Both the position numbers and the translations under genes were made by a program. A DNA stretch of 64,000 nt from positions 4,095,042 through 4,159,041 of the forward strand of contig JAPNXP010000010.1 in NCBI GenBank assembly GCA_028753945.1, written 5' to 3'. Origin of the DNA: Hexactinellida sp. DTS-2022. Its lineage: Eukaryota > Porifera > Hexactinellida. This document shows, piece by piece, positions 42,191 to 54,959 of the stretch (positions are counted from its first letter, which is position 1; each line of letters opens with the position of its first letter). The notes below the pieces were generated by a model that ran no database searches, was not told where the DNA came from, and worked only from the letters and a program-made list of their open reading frames with translations.

Positions 42191-45090
42191 TCACCGAAAT
42201 CTATTAATTATGCATAGGTCAGTCATAGAAAAAGGCAGAAAAGTCCTGAAAAGGGTTTTTTTTTCCGGAAAAAGCTGTTTTTTCCACCTGTCCCGGTCTT
42301 TTCTAGAAAAGGGCTGTTTTCTTCGAACACTGCTTATTTCACGATTGTCACTATCTTCCAAATATATCAACGTGAGTTCAACTCGTATTTTTCTTGAAGT
42401 TTCTCTTACAAGCTTCGCCAACAGCTCTTTATTCTTTCTATGGCACTAAATGTCTTCCATAAAACAAGTATGGAATTCAAAATAGGTTCGATCGATATTT
42501 GAGCCCGCCAGGTCCGTAGCTACAGAAGATTTACTGAGAGTTAAGTTTAAATCATGGATAAATTTATTATCAACTGTGATCATATGTGAGAGACATCACA
42601 CGGTTTTGTTTGCTTCAGTTACTGATGGACATAATTGCCTGCATTAATTGCTAATGATTGAAGCAACTGTGAACCACGATCAATTTGTGATAGGTCATGG
42701 ATCTCATCAAGAAATAGCACCAAATTGAAATCATCATCACTAGTGGAATTTGGAGAAGAAAATGACTTAATTGATTGAAAGCAAGTGTCTTGCTGGTCTG
42801 TAAATATGTTCAATATGCAATAAAGTTTGAGTCAACGCTCTGTTTCAAGAATTTCAAGATTTAAGATGTAATCATTAGGACCCTACATCATACAGACCGA
42901 AATGGTATTCTAAGAGATCCATCTGGAGGACTACCCAAATGTAAAGCCACAAGATTGAGTCAAAGATTAGTGGAAAGGCAATACAAACATGTCTGAAACT
43001 TGTGCATGTTTGTTTACTCATTTTGCCTATTTTTGTACTAAAGTTCTAACCAAAGCACTTCACGATCTAAAATAGAAATCGATCTTCATTCTAAGTCAAA
43101 TGTCTAGAGAAATTATCGTTAAAACGTATTCCTTTAAATGGTGTATTAACGTTGAATAATTTCAAACAGTAAGAAGGGTATCAACATACTCAGGAGTTTT
43201 TTTTCTATACTCTGGATAGCGCAATTCGTTCTGGATAGTTAGCGCAGTTATTGTTATTTCGTTGACGACTTTCAAACCAGTTTGACATTTTGACGCTCTA
43301 TATATGCTAGAAGGAAAACAGGATTTCATAGTCAAATGAGGGGCTAACTTGGTTAAACTTTTTATTTCTCAATTATATAATTTACTTACATTTTTAAAGG
43401 ATGCACAAGCGAACTTAAGGGGATAATGGCCAGTGGCGCAAACAGGAGGGGGGGGGGGCGTGTGCCCCCCCCCCGTGAAAAGTTGAATGGTGGCAACATT
43501 AATGGTGCAGGTATTACCGTCCCTCTGGAAAAAAATAAAATGTTCAATATATTTTATAATGGTAAAATACGTATAGTTCATTTAAAAATTCATTTGTTGC
43601 AATCATTTTTTTTCTGGGGAGAAGTCCCCCAGATCCCAATGGCTCGCCTTCCACACTCTCTCCGCTAACACCCCCCACCCCCCAAATTTAACCGAGTTGT
43701 AATCACCATATTCAACTTTAAAATTTACCAAATTTGGAAAATGAAATGTTTTTCCAAATCTTTTTGATTCAACCGATTATTACGTTACAACTTTTAATAT
43801 GTGTACAAAATCAAATGTCAGAAAAAGTATTCTATTGCTGTCAAATTGCTCTCTAAATTTCCATTATGATAAAATAATTTGAACTCATTCACATTTCAAG
43901 GATAATTATCAGTTGAATTGACTTGTATCTTTCGACCGCAATGCTCGATATCAATTATGCATTATTTAATGATTGGGATTATCTTTTCATCAGAGATGGA
44001 TGCACAGGATAATATTCGAGAGATACAGGACCATTTTCTATGTAGACTAGAGACCATAATCGAGAATATAGTTCTCGTTGGATCATCAGGAGTTATGTTG
44101 TCTAAAGATTTTCCACCCTTATAGGAAATATCAGATCTAACTTATTTTAATCCATTTGAACTATGACATTTCTTTCCTCTGGATTAAAGCAGGAAGTGCA
44201 TTGACAAGAATCATATGTAGCAAAATCGTTTCCAAGACCAAATGAAGCATACTGTTTCTCTAGTGTATGAACATGATCAAGAGAGATTCAGTTTAAATTC
44301 TGAAGATACTTATAACAAGCAGGATAAATCAATGAGCTTTAATCGCCATGATTTGTGTTGTGATGTTGTACCTTCGTCTGTTCTTTGGAATACTGAATAC
44401 ATATATTTTCTAATTGACTGAGTATGAATTTCCACCCGCTAATTCTGAGTTATCATTATTAATATATTATGCTCATTATTAAGTAATAAATCATTGATGA
44501 CTTCCTTAATATGCTCTTTGGGTCGATATAACTGAATTGACTCCTTGGTATTTTTTGAACTAGAGTTGTATTTTAAAGTAAGTTCCTGCAAAACAGATTA
44601 AATTTGTCGGATGTCATTAACATGAAGCTGGCTGTGAGGAAAGGTATAAATAGGAAAAACCCACTTTCATTTTCACATTTAATTGAAATTCAATAATTTT
44701 CACTTTCACTTTCGCTTGCCAGCTTTGGGTTAATTCCAGCAATAGGAAAATACTCATTGATTTCAGTGTAAATTTTGCTCAGATATTTTTCCAGCCATTT
44801 ACAGAGAACAAATGTGTTCAATTCTGAACCACCAGCAACGTATTAGGTAAATAAATTAAGGTTAACTTTGCTTTCAGATCTCAACTTCCTTCTCTTGACT
44901 TTCAGATCTCAAGACAATTTGTAGTGTTTGGTTCATCAACTTTTCCTCTTTTACATCTTATGACAAGTATTTCCGTTTGAAAGGTTTGGTTGAGTAATAT
45001 GCTGGACAGCCAGGCAGTAAGTATGGTACATCACCCTCCTCCAGCTTAGGCTTCGCCCGCGGTATTTCAGTAAAGAATCATCTCCTTTTA
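42191..45090 (-). pseudogene. P-type transposase pseudogene, copy 2
   Basis: Read on the minus strand, this region follows copy 1 block by block with many stops. At 45070-45000 KLEEGDVPYLLPGCPAYYS matches the linker after a THAP finger. Next come RRRYNITTQI, then SDISYKGGKS and SIMVSSLHRKWSC around 44150-44030, STDNYP near 43915, and TFDFVHILK near 43810. Beyond a GC-rich insertion follow FACASFKNVSKLYN (43400), SKQTCTSFRHVCIAFP (43000), MDLLEYHFGLY (42910), DDDFNLVLFLDEIHDL (42720) and ELLAKLVRETSRKIRVELT (42400). The first catalytic Asp region (VIVQMD followed by a stop) is damaged. It is more decayed than copy 1 and in opposite orientation. Confidence 0.85.
43433..43690. mobile_element. 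GC-rich insertion in P copy 2 (probable hAT-type MITE)
   Basis: It starts near CAGTGGCGCAAACAGG and has G/C homopolymer runs on both sides. It interrupts P-type homology between GDYNSVKF and FACASF. I could not define the right terminus or a duplication with certainty. Confidence 0.5.
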
Positions 45091-45099
45091 GGACTTTGA

Positions 45100-46335
45100 A
45101 AGTATAGTCTATGCCTTCTTTCTGATTATGATTGCATCCTTGTTGTAGTTGCTCTTGCTTCGGGAACAGATCAAGAACTAGGCATGTGTGTAGAAGCTAT
45201 TGTGAATAAAATTCCAGTGTGAAATTTAAAAACGATAAAATAGTACTACGTCTATGGAAGAGTTTATAATAAAATCTGATCAATAGTTGTATATATTTCA
45301 TTAATATTTCTAATAAATTTGGTTGATTAAAATTTGTGAAATTGAATATTGTATTTTGATAAATACTCCCATTTCCTTCATCCTTCATCAATATTTTATT
45401 TGTTAATGTCAGGTCATATATAGATTATGTTATACCTCTAGTTTCATTTTGAATTAAAAATTTCTTTGATTGCATTATAATATACTAGGCAATGCCACTC
45501 ATGTTTTTTTGGGTCATGATTGGTTAAACGCGTTATGCTCACCTGCATTAGATTTGGCAAATTTTAGGCGCCGAAAGATCCCCTCTATTGTATATTGTTT
45601 AACATCATTAAGCCATACCATGCTAAAGTCAGGTCTCGCAATCGAATAACATTTTGAACCCGGATTCAGTCGAAGTGGGAATTCATTAATCAAATTAACA
45701 AAATTTATGGTCTATTTACAGTACACCCAATATGTTTGTATTTGGTCACTATACGATTAGTTAATTGCGAAAACAAAAGTACATTCTTCATGATTTACGA
45801 ATTACTACACTCTTGTTGATCATAACTTTAATGATTTACTTGTGTTTTATGCTAGCTAGTAATTGAAATATGACAACTACGTAGTTGTTTGACTTCAGGT
45901 TCTAAGTTCAACTACTTATCAGTTGCTCGATGTGCGCTTTACAAGTCACCAGAAACCAGACCAACTCAAGACTGGCTTTGATCTGGAAATTGAATAGAGA
46001 GACACACCGGTTCCCAATGGAGGCGATAAATTTCGCAACATTTCACGTGTGATTCTAAAGCTTTAAAATATTCTCCACCACTTTTTCTACCAGGATGTAC
46101 TTTCTACTGTTTAAAATTTGTCACATGCACAGTAATCTTGGCCCTTTGATATGTACAGAAATGCTGCCACATTGATATGAGTTTCTTAGAATATAATACT
46201 ATCTTCACAAACTTTAAAACCTAGTGTTTTTAGGTAATGTTATTTCGATATCGAAGAAGTATATGTATCCCTGTCATTAGCCACTTATGACATAAATTTT
46301 TTCCGGGTAGAGTAATATATATATTGGAACACCAG
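45100..46335. other. Gene-free or heavily decayed stretch
   Basis: It should contain the decayed THAP-coding start of P copy 2, but I cannot trace it. No other gene, RNA or terminal repeat seen. Confidence 0.4.
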
Positions 46336-46339
46336 GGAC

Positions 46340-46464
46340 AGTCAAAATTCGTTCGTCTTATCCGGAATTCGTATTAACCGATAGCATTAGTATCGAATAG
46401 GCTTCGAAGGGGACTGCAATAGTATTCGTATTACGCGACTCTTCTTACTGACGTGGTTCTACTG
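46340..46464. mobile_element. Diverged pogo-like MITE
   Basis: Ends resemble the 34311-34492 family: ACAGTCAAAATTCGT on the left and ACGTGGTTCTACTG followed by TA on the right, with GTATTAACCG inside. Confidence 0.6.
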
Positions 46465-46469
46465 TATGC

Positions 46470-46768
46470 CAGTGATCGACAAAATGAAATTTTGATGGTG
46501 GCTAATTAAGCCACCACCTCACTTTTCTGGTGGCTAAGGAATAAACAACGGCCTGTTTAACAAACCACTGATGACTTAACAAAGTTATGATGCCGTAAAC
46601 CAACACTAATGATAATCACAAATGATGCAACGAAACATATAATCTACATAAACTCAAATAATCCACAATATATGGTAGATTAGTTAAGCCACCAAAGGCA
46701 AAATTTGGTGGCTTAAATAAGATTTTTGGTGGCTAGCGCCACCAAACCACCAAATTTGTCGAGCACTG
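46470..46768. mobile_element. hAT-type MITE, CAGTGATCGACAAA ends
   Basis: A 299-bp element with ends CAGTGATCGACAAAATGAAA and AAATTTGTCGAGCACTG, and GGTGGCT/AGCCACC units inside. It is flanked by the exact 8-bp duplication CTGTATGC (46462-46469 and 46769-46776). Confidence 0.9.
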
Positions 46769-46776
46769 CTGTATGC

Positions 46777-48235
46777 TACGTAAATTAAGTTTGAAAGTTT
46801 ATTAATGAATATTTTCAAGTTATTTACAGTTTATTTATGAATTATTTAAGACCGAGTTTGTTTGATTCCGACCTTTTCTCTAGTGTAGAAAAGTTCCAGA
46901 TCCTCGAATTAGAACCATTATTGAAGATATTGTGCCGCACTCAGGTACGAAATTTATGAGCCCTGAATTTTCTTAACTTTTGAAATGATATTTCTTACCT
47001 TTGGATTAACATTGAGAACATTTTGAGATTCAGCATGCTGAAATTCTCATAGCCCCACCCGCTATCACTTACTTCCTACAGTCTTGTATCAATTCTTGTA
47101 TACTCAAACTAATTAAACAAGTTATAATTAATGTGTATTTTTTAGATACACACTATCACATCGAATCCCAAACTTTTTCAACCGTGGACCCCGTTTAGTA
47201 AATACCAAACATTATGTCACTCCCCCATTGCTCATGATAAAAATTTACAGATTTTGTCGACCCCTGCTTCCTTCCGGGGATTCAAATTTTAGAACGACTG
47301 CCATATCAGATGTTTGTTAATTTCCTTTGACAAATTCTACTGCGAATATAGTTTCACTCCTAATCTCAGTCTTTACAGAGAGTTTATTGTTACGCTTGGT
47401 TCATTATGTCTTGTATATCTAGTTCAATAATTAATTGAACATGTTGTGTTAATTCCAATTTCCACTAACTACTATTAGGGATTTAATTGATATCAGAGGG
47501 GGTTTATATCTTTATTTGTCTTGGATTGATTATAGATAACATGACTACAGAACCATCAAGGCCATCTTCAAATTGAAACTTCAGAGGATATTCTTCAAGA
47601 GTACTGGCTGCACAGTTGAAAGTGTTCTTTCTAATATGTGAATATGAGTCTGACTATATGAATATTCGGAAGAAAAATACCTATTGGCGCCTGTGGATCT
47701 GGATAGAGTTGAATATATGGTCGTAAGACGACAACATTTCTTTCTTAGACTCTTATCTGAAGAGCAGGAAATTCAATACCACATATAATTGAAAGCTGAC
47801 TTAGACTCGTTTATTTCATTTACCAATTCCAAAATACTGGGAAACAACGATTTGCAATCGGAACCTTTTTCGTTATTGCATCATTAAATCATTGAAGCAA
47901 GAGCTGAGATTGAAATTTCATTCATGAACTTCAATACTTTAGTGAGGAGCGATGTCTGATGTTTCAAAGAATCACTATCGAGACACTTTCTATGGATTGG
48001 TTTACTTTCATCAGGCACAGAGGACGTAATTAAGTCAGCTGGGGTTGAAAGACGGATATTTTTTATTCATAATTGAAATGCCTTTCAGAATAACCCTACA
48101 CCTTTACTTATATTTACTCCTTCGATCCGTATGCGATCACCAATTGCCAACCATTCTTCCTCAGTATCCTCTCTAGTTTCAACTTATCTTCGCCCCTCTT
48201 CACTCCTTTAATCAACTCCCACTCCCATTTAGCCT
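46777..48235. other. Stretch without recognisable genes
   Basis: Weak frames exist (for example around 46860-46950 and 47540-48050), but none shows a domain or splice-supported structure I can defend. It may hold decayed upstream parts of the reverse-transcriptase fragment. Confidence 0.4.
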
Positions 48236-48239
48236 AGGA

Positions 48240-48790
48240 CGATTTTACATCCATCTCCCAACTCTCATCCTATGGACCTCCCATTCGAATTTACCACCGC
48301 GATATTAAAGCATTTTATCCCTCCATCACTCATGCTTTAATATTAGAGGCTTTCGAATACTTCTTCCTCACCAAACCCGATGAATAGCCCTAGAAACTAC
48401 CCTTATATCCTTAAACTTCTTAGTCTCTAATGAATTGTACAGGTAAACCTCCCAAAGCGGCACCTCCGAGTAGCGGCAACCTCCGAGAAGCGGCACAAAA
48501 TCATTCTCCCGATGGGTGCCGCTTTGGGAGGTTTACCTGTATTACCAAATCGGTTCTACCGGAATCCCCATGGGTCTCCCTCTCGCTCCCGAGATAGCCC
48601 GCCTAGTCACCATGTTTAAAATTAATACCCGGCTAGATATTCATCCCCCAGTAGCAATTTCGTTGTCTTTGACAATCTCTACTCCACCACGACCCCTCGC
48701 ACATCATTGATGTTTTACACCCTTTACATTTACTGAAGAGCCCAATTGCACTTTACAGGACGCCGGTTACCACTCTGAGCTACTCCATTT
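48240..48790 (+). pseudogene. Reverse-transcriptase fragment, interrupted
   Basis: SSYGPPIRIYHRDIKAFYPS near 48268-48330 fits the region up to RT motif A (catalytic Asp in DIKAFYPSI). After the TA-flanked MITE at 48440-48539 comes YQIGSTGIPMGLPLAPEIAR (48540-48605), a clear motif B. FVVFDNLYS near 48660-48685 then sits where the motif-C aspartate pair is expected, with Asn for the second Asp. Stops lie between. The GIPMG.PLAP form suggests a Penelope-like or related retroelement, but the class is not certain. Confidence 0.6.
48440..48539. mobile_element. 100-bp palindromic pogo-like MITE, copy 2
   Basis: It lies between TA dinucleotides (48438-48439 and 48540-48541), with ends CAGGTAAACCTCCCAAAGCG and its inverse. 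It differs from the copy at 10242 at only a very few positions. Confidence 0.93.
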
Positions 48791-48799
48791 CTGCCCAAT

Positions 48800-50030
48800 C
48801 CACTTCAAACAAGATCTATTCCCATTCACCCCCATTATTAGCACCCCATCGAAGAATGATTCTCAAATCATATATTTCAACGGTCCACATACTCTTTACC
48901 ATTTGCTCGGACCCCAATATAGCACTTTATACTTCCCTTTCCCGTTTTCTAAAACGCTCCGCCTTGGATAATGCATACCTCAGCGTTATCCTCGCGCTCT
49001 AGAATCCACTTATTTGGATCCACTTATTTACTTGTCAGCTGTGTAATAAGGAGTATGCAGACCTGTCTTTTGAGGAACCCGACCCTTTTGCCTCCGTTCA
49101 CAGCACGGTGAAGATAACTTCTCTATCCGTTACTCACTTTTTCCATGTCAAGTTCCTTAACTTTGCCGTTGTTTTGACCACATCCCCCGTAGGCTCCAAC
49201 GCTGCCCGCAACAGTTTGAACTCCGATTCAATCGTTTCTTCCTTAATGGTGACTAGTGTCGCGTATTTCTAATTCACACCTGCACACATAGGACCTCAAA
49301 AATCTGAGTAACCTCATTCTCACAGGAGTGAGCAGCTGCTAGTCGTTGCTACGAATAGGGGATGCCAGTCTTCTATCCTCTCCTTTTGCTTCAGCGTTGG
49401 TATCGAAATGTTTAGCGATGCAGTCATTAGAAAAAAAAGTGAGACTTCATATTTATGTGACGCAACGCGATGACTAAGACAGTAATATGTACAAAAACGA
49501 ATAAGTGGCTACAGCCTACAGCGTAGTTTCGTTGCTATAATCTACCTAGAATAAAACTAGTGACGTGGTAACTTAATAAACGCATTAGCTTTACAGTTGC
49601 TTCTTAAAAGTATTTATTTATGATCTCTGTCATATAAGTATTTATTAATGAACTCTGTCGAATAATAATGTGAATTTACAGCTTACGAGCAACTACAGAG
49701 TATGCTTTCGAAATGGCTATAAATGACTGTTAGTTGATCCTGATTTCAGCTTTCTTTTAAACTAGTAGAGATTTTAACTTATTAAGACCTGTTTATATAC
49801 CATGCCCTATCAAAATTAGTCGTACCCTTGAATTTATACATCGAAATTAATGTATATGTTGGCCCCGCAGGTTTCATAGCAATAGTCAGAATAAATTTAG
49901 CCCGTATATTTGCTGCCTGAAATAGCTGTTATAATTTGGATTACCTTGCCATTAGTTAGTTTCAAAGATATAATCAAGTTTATTGTTATAAAGGCATGGA
50001 TTAAGCGTTCTAATATTCTTATATTGAGAT
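48800..50030. other. Decayed retroelement tail and gene-free sequence
   Basis: The first ~450 bp have the same C-rich composition as the RT fragment and may be its decayed downstream part. From 49300 it is AT-rich with no recognised feature. Confidence 0.4.
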
Positions 50031-50031
50031 A

Positions 50032-50200
50032 CAGTGCAACCTCGATTATCCGGACTTCTTGGGACCACTCAAATCTGTCCGGATAATATACAGTCCGGAT
50101 AATTGAGGTTGCACTGTATATGCTATGATGGGACCAACATAGAGTTGGGACAAAATAGTGTGTCCGGATAATCAAAGTCGGGATAATCGAGGTTGCACTG
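50032..50200. mobile_element. Pogo-like MITE, CAGTGCAACCTCGATTATCC ends
   Basis: A 169-bp element between TA dinucleotides. The right end GGATAATCGAGGTTGCACTG is inverse to the left. An additional internal end (AATTGAGGTTGCACTG, to 50117) indicates a compound or duplicated structure. Confidence 0.87.
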
Positions 50201-50201
50201 T

Positions 50202-50752
50202 ATTACAAATATTGTTGATATTACTAATAGAAAAGAGCACATTCAGACATAATATTTCCTACTAAGCTTATAATCTAACATAATACCAAGGTCTTTAACG
50301 CTATTGACCGCTTTAAAGGAGTACCCATCAATTGATAGATTCACATTTCACTTTTATAGAAAAAGTAAAAAACTATCTACAAACCAAAACTTCTACAAAC
50401 CAAACCGGATGCGATTCTATCACCAACATACAATCCACGAATTTACGTTGGATTTGTAATAAGGAGAAAATAATTTATTGAAATGAAGGAATGATAAAGA
50501 GATAATTATAAGAAATAGTAGAAATGTTACAGAAATCAATACAGTAACTAGTTACTGGATCTGTGGCCCATTTAGCCTAGAACAAGCACGCAACATGTGA
50601 TTTACCGATATTGTTCCATGCGAATATTCTTCCCAAAGTGATAAGATTTTTGCTTGCATATTTCTGTAGGTTTTTCTTTGATATCGCTTCAATTTATTAT
50701 GTGATACTAGATTTAATTGCAGAGATTATTTGAGATTCTTTGTGTAGAAGTT
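50202..50752. other. Gene-free stretch
   Basis: AT-rich. Probably the 3' side of the MULE relic that follows on the minus strand. No terminal repeat identified. Confidence 0.4.
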
Positions 50753-53032
50753 CTATTGACTTCGCCGGGCCCTACTATTTATTCGTAAGTGCCATCCTTC
50801 AACATCGTTATTTGTGCGCACTGCCTGATTAAATATGCACCAATCGTTCGGATGCCAATCCCCGGAGATCCATCTAGTTTCAATGTATGTTGCAAGTTCA
50901 AATTCAATTCCACTAACATATTCTACCAGATTTCTGAATGCATGTTCTATGTGCAGCAGGACGAAAAGGTAGAGCCATTGATTTTCTACAAAAATCATGT
51001 GTTGATATGCCACTCATATATTGTTGTTGTAAACCTAAGAGTTGAATCTTTCTCCAGACAGCCTGTGTCTAATGAAAAGAACAACCTTGTAGTTTTACTC
51101 TTTGGTAAACTTTCGGAAAAGCTTTCCAAAAGCTTATTTCGAAATCCATTATTGCACTTTTGACTAATGGGGGATTAGGTAGAGCTTCTAAGATAGCGGT
51201 TAGTACTTTTCTATAATTCTTCTTACGTTTTCCAGACATAACTACAAACACTAATGGTAATTGCTTAATTCTAGAGTCAGATTTAACGAATACATGAATA
51301 GAGAATAGCTGTACAAAAGGTGATTCACAATTTTAAATGTCCCATTCATACACCATATCTTAGCTCTGCTTTAAATATTGAGCATATGATTTGTAGCGAA
51401 TACGAGGTATCTCCGTTCATCAACTTTGACTTATCGACGTAAAAAGTTCTCAGGAATGTAATCTGTGTTAATTTCAAAATTTAAATCCACAGGGTCCTCT
51501 GGTCGAATACTCTGCCTTGTACAGTTTGCAGCTCTCGATAGGTTAGCTAGACTTGGGAGGCCTGGACAAGTAGTGTAAGGCAAAAGTGCATTTCAACTAT
51601 CTCTGCAGCAGGAACAAATACAGTGTACTCCGCTTAATTGGGACACCGCTTAATTGGGACAACTCCCCAAGAACCAAATCCTTTCCATAGTAACTAATAC
51701 TAGATATTTTCGGTTAATCGGGACAAACTCCGCTTAATCGGGACAAACTCAACAAATTATGTTCAAAATTGGTACTCGGACAATATAAAATTCTGATTAA
51801 ACGGAACAAATTCTAATAATCTTGGTCAATTCTGATAAAGGCATAACAAAATATCTAATTAGGGTGTATTTTCCTTTTATTTCCGAAAAATTGAAATTTC
51901 TCAGATTCTATGACCTTGTGGTTCAGGGGAAGATTCAAATGGTCCACAGAATAAAAAGGCTCATAATATGGGGTTGAGTATAATAAAGGATCTGCAGGCA
52001 TTGGAGGAATAGTTGTAACAGGTTTAAATGTAAAATGGTTGAAAATCGTACGTAGATCACTACTTTCAACAATTTTTCGGTTAATTGGGATCTCCGCTTA
52101 ATTGGGACAAGAGGCCTGGATCAAATGTGTCCCAATTAAGCGGAGTAGACTGTATTTCACTTTTGGCTCTATTTATTACTTTACCCTTAGCTTGGTCTTG
52201 AAGTTTACTCCAGGATACTCCAGGATTAGCTGAGTGGTTATGATCATTGGGCCCACGTGTAAACACGCTCCCACGTTGAATATTTCTTGCTGTGCAGATG
52301 ATAGACTTGTTGTGTACACTACAGTGTCAATAGTTGACCATATTCCTTCGAATATTTATTACATAAGTGTAGCCAACTTTTTCAATGAGAACATATTTTC
52401 CTTTCTGTGAGGACTTGGTATTGACCTCGAACTCAGGCGTACATTCCAGTTGGTTATTCTGATTAGATGTATAGAGAAAGGATAGATCCAGTGATGATTC
52501 TTGTATATTCTCAGGAATAGAAAAGTCAGGATATTGGTTTGTATCTATATTAGATACATTAGGGTGATTAGTTTCTTCTGAATTCTCGAGTGATCCATTT
52601 AAAGTTGATGAATTAAGGTCATTTGTTTGATCTGGATGAAAAGCAACTCAGGGATGTACAAACTACAAAGGAGGTATTTGGATGCGAAACAGATGAATTT
52701 AAGACACTTACTTCTCCATTTGGAAGGGGATCATCATCTTCGCCAGTAGAAAAATTTGACACCCGTGTGCTTTCAAAAAGTGGCAACTCATCAGACTCTA
52801 TTTGAAAGTTCATCAAACATGATACACAATGCCACTGTAATTCTTTTCGCCCCTTACCGCCCTCCGATAACATTCACGTTTGATATTTGTATTACATTTT
52901 GCGATGCTGCCAAAACGAACAATTTTCACACTGAATTGCTTCTTGACCTGGTCTTACAGTTTGACCACATTCGAGGCATGGATCAACGATAGTTTCATTA
53001 TTAGAATTTACGAATACTGAATTATTAGACAT
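50753..53032 (-). pseudogene. PHD-FLYWCH-MULE transposase pseudogene
   Basis: Minus strand, starting at ATG 53032. A PHD-like finger comes first: DPCLECGQTVRPGQEAIQC, ENCSFWQH, LQWHCVSC (52995-52810). A FLYWCH finger follows: KVGYTYVINIRRN, CSVHNKSIICTA, DHNHSANPGV (52410-52200). The catalytic core comes next: KIWCMNGTFKIV near 51360, where the expected first catalytic Asp (D in xDGTF) is Asn. Then VVMSGKRKKNYRKVL, SAIMDFEISFWKAFP with the second Asp, LQGCSFH, and the C-terminal WISGDWHPNDWCIFNQ, RTNNDVEGWHLRINSRA block (50830-50760). Stops and shifts occur, including Trp to stop after LQGCSFH, and a MITE lies at 51621-52152. Non-functional. Confidence 0.87.
51621..52152. mobile_element. Pogo-like MITE, CAGTGTACTCCGCTTAATTG ends
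   Basis: A 532-bp element between TA dinucleotides; the right end CAATTAAGCGGAGTAGACTG is inverse. GCTTAAT(T/C)GGGACA units repeat near both ends. It is inserted in the MULE pseudogene. Confidence 0.9.
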
Positions 53033-53039
53033 AAAAATA

Positions 53040-53915
53040 GCCAAATTATTGATACTTTGCCTACCTTACTTACCATAATATATATATATATATATATATG
53101 TGTATCAATAAGTTTGTAAAATAGCCCTATAAGTTAAGAGTGTTATCAGATAAACTAACTATAATTGCTCATCAATTATATATTTAACTTAATGGTGTTA
53201 TCGAATAAACATAGATAGAATGGTTCATTAATTGTATATTTCGGATTATAGACGTTTTGGTTTGTAGACGTTTTGACCTGCACCCGTCACCTCATTCACA
53301 GTCAATTTCATATCTAGTTACCTTTCTAAGCTTATCAGTCCATTCCTCAATAGTGAGTGTAATTGGCGTTCCATATACCAGCTGTCGGCCACATTTTAAG
53401 CCTGCGGACCAGATTGAGTCGGGCCAAGCGATCTATCGTCCTTTGTTTGTAGAAATGTTAATTATGAGTAAATCATTGTATTTAATAATGTTAAAACAAT
53501 AATATTTATTTAAATATGTGGATTTCAATTGAATGAGCAATTGGAGGTCACGATCAGCTTGTTAGGCCAAATAAAATAAATAACTTGTTTATCATCCCCG
53601 TCCGTCCCATTTTTTGTTCACCGTCCGCATCTGGCTTTCATCCAGGCAAAATTTCCCGCGCGCTTGGATTAAGTTTGAGCTCGCTCACACTCGCCTAAAA
53701 TGCTCAATTTGTATTACGTCAATGGGAGCATCTCTCGATTTTCGCGCGCCTAGAAAAGTTTTCCTTTGAAATTACGCGCCTGTAGGCGCGTCGCATACGC
53801 CTGGATGAAACCCTGGTCCTCATATATTTTATTATTATCTTATAAACACAATCGTTCGAAATATTAGTTATAAACTTGTGTAAAGTACTCGTAATGTATA
53901 AAAAGTCTTGTACAG
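53040..53915. other. Gene-free stretch with (TA)n
   Basis: A (TA)n microsatellite at 53080-53100. GC-richer 53590-53815 has no recognised coding frame. Confidence 0.5.
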
Positions 53916-53918
53916 TCA

Positions 53919-54105
53919 GGTTCTTTTATTATGAACATTCAAGGGACCAAAAATTGTGTTCATAATAGAGAGACTTCATAATAAGCGAACTCAACTTAAT
54001 ACAAATCCTATGTAAGTTGTTAAATTGGGACCGTAGGATTTGTTCATAATAAAAATCTTCATATTAAGCAGACGAAATCTTGTTCCTAATAAGCAGACCT
54101 GTTCG
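53919..54105. mobile_element. Decayed pogo-like MITE
   Basis: Its left end is TA followed by CAGTCAGGTTCTTTTATTAT. Inverse motifs (TTATTATGAAC, TCTTCATATTAAGC) recur to about 54105. The right terminus is degraded. Confidence 0.6.
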
Positions 54106-54495
54106 AAATGTAACGAACGAACCTTTTTCTAAACGAACGAATATTCGAATATTCGTTCGTTTGGATGACTAAGCATTAAATCAATTTCTAGAGACAAAAT
54201 ACATTGGAAAATAGGTTTTTGATAATGTTACAATGGTATAATAATAGTTACAAAGTGTATTATACACAATTTAACTAATAATCAGCTAGTTTAAGTGAGA
54301 ATTTATATTTACGATATCTCTAAGCGATACAAAAGTCTTGTTGTTGTCCAAAATTAGTCAACGAATATCCGTTTCAATCTAATATTCGTCCAAACGAATA
54401 TTCTTTTCGTAACGAATATTCTTTTCGTAACGAATATTCGTTTGCAAACGAACGAATATTCAAATATTCGGTATATTCGTTTCAGCCCTATATTT
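54106..54495. repeat. Palindromic ACGAATATTCGT repeat block
   Basis: Both sides are built of ACGAACGAATATTCGAATAT and related palindromes, with an AT-rich centre. The right end GGGCTGAAACGAATAT (inverse) suggests a MITE, but boundaries are not clear. Confidence 0.6.
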
Positions 54496-54959
54496 CAGAG
54501 CATTAATAAAATTATTTAAGCATTATCATTTGTTTTCTAATTTAATTATATATTAATATTAGTTGTTTTGCATATAATAATGGGTAGCACGACAATTGAT
54601 CACGAACAATTCATTGTAGGTGATTATTCATCACAAACAATTCATCGTAGGTGATAATAATTCATCACTGGAAGCTTCGCAAGTGACAATTAGTCTTACA
54701 ACCTTACTTGCCATTTAACATTGGCAAAGAGTTAAATTGTATAAAAGCTACTGGGAAATGCCCTCCAAAGCCTGTTGACCTTCTATCTTTAAATATTCCA
54801 GTATAATACACTATTATACCAAATGGCACAGATTTCCTACTTCACTACTCTGGCCACAATCGAAATTTAATATAACATTACTCGCACAAATCAGCAAATG
54901 GTATGCTTATGGAACATTTCAATTTCTCCAAATATATATTCAGCAAGTGTTACAATTCA

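Noticed and set aside
53590..53815. Possible coding exon in a GC-richer stretch
   Set aside because: No open frame of useful length with splice signals; TTTCATCCAGG and GCCTGGATGAAACCCTGG at its sides suggest a decayed element instead.
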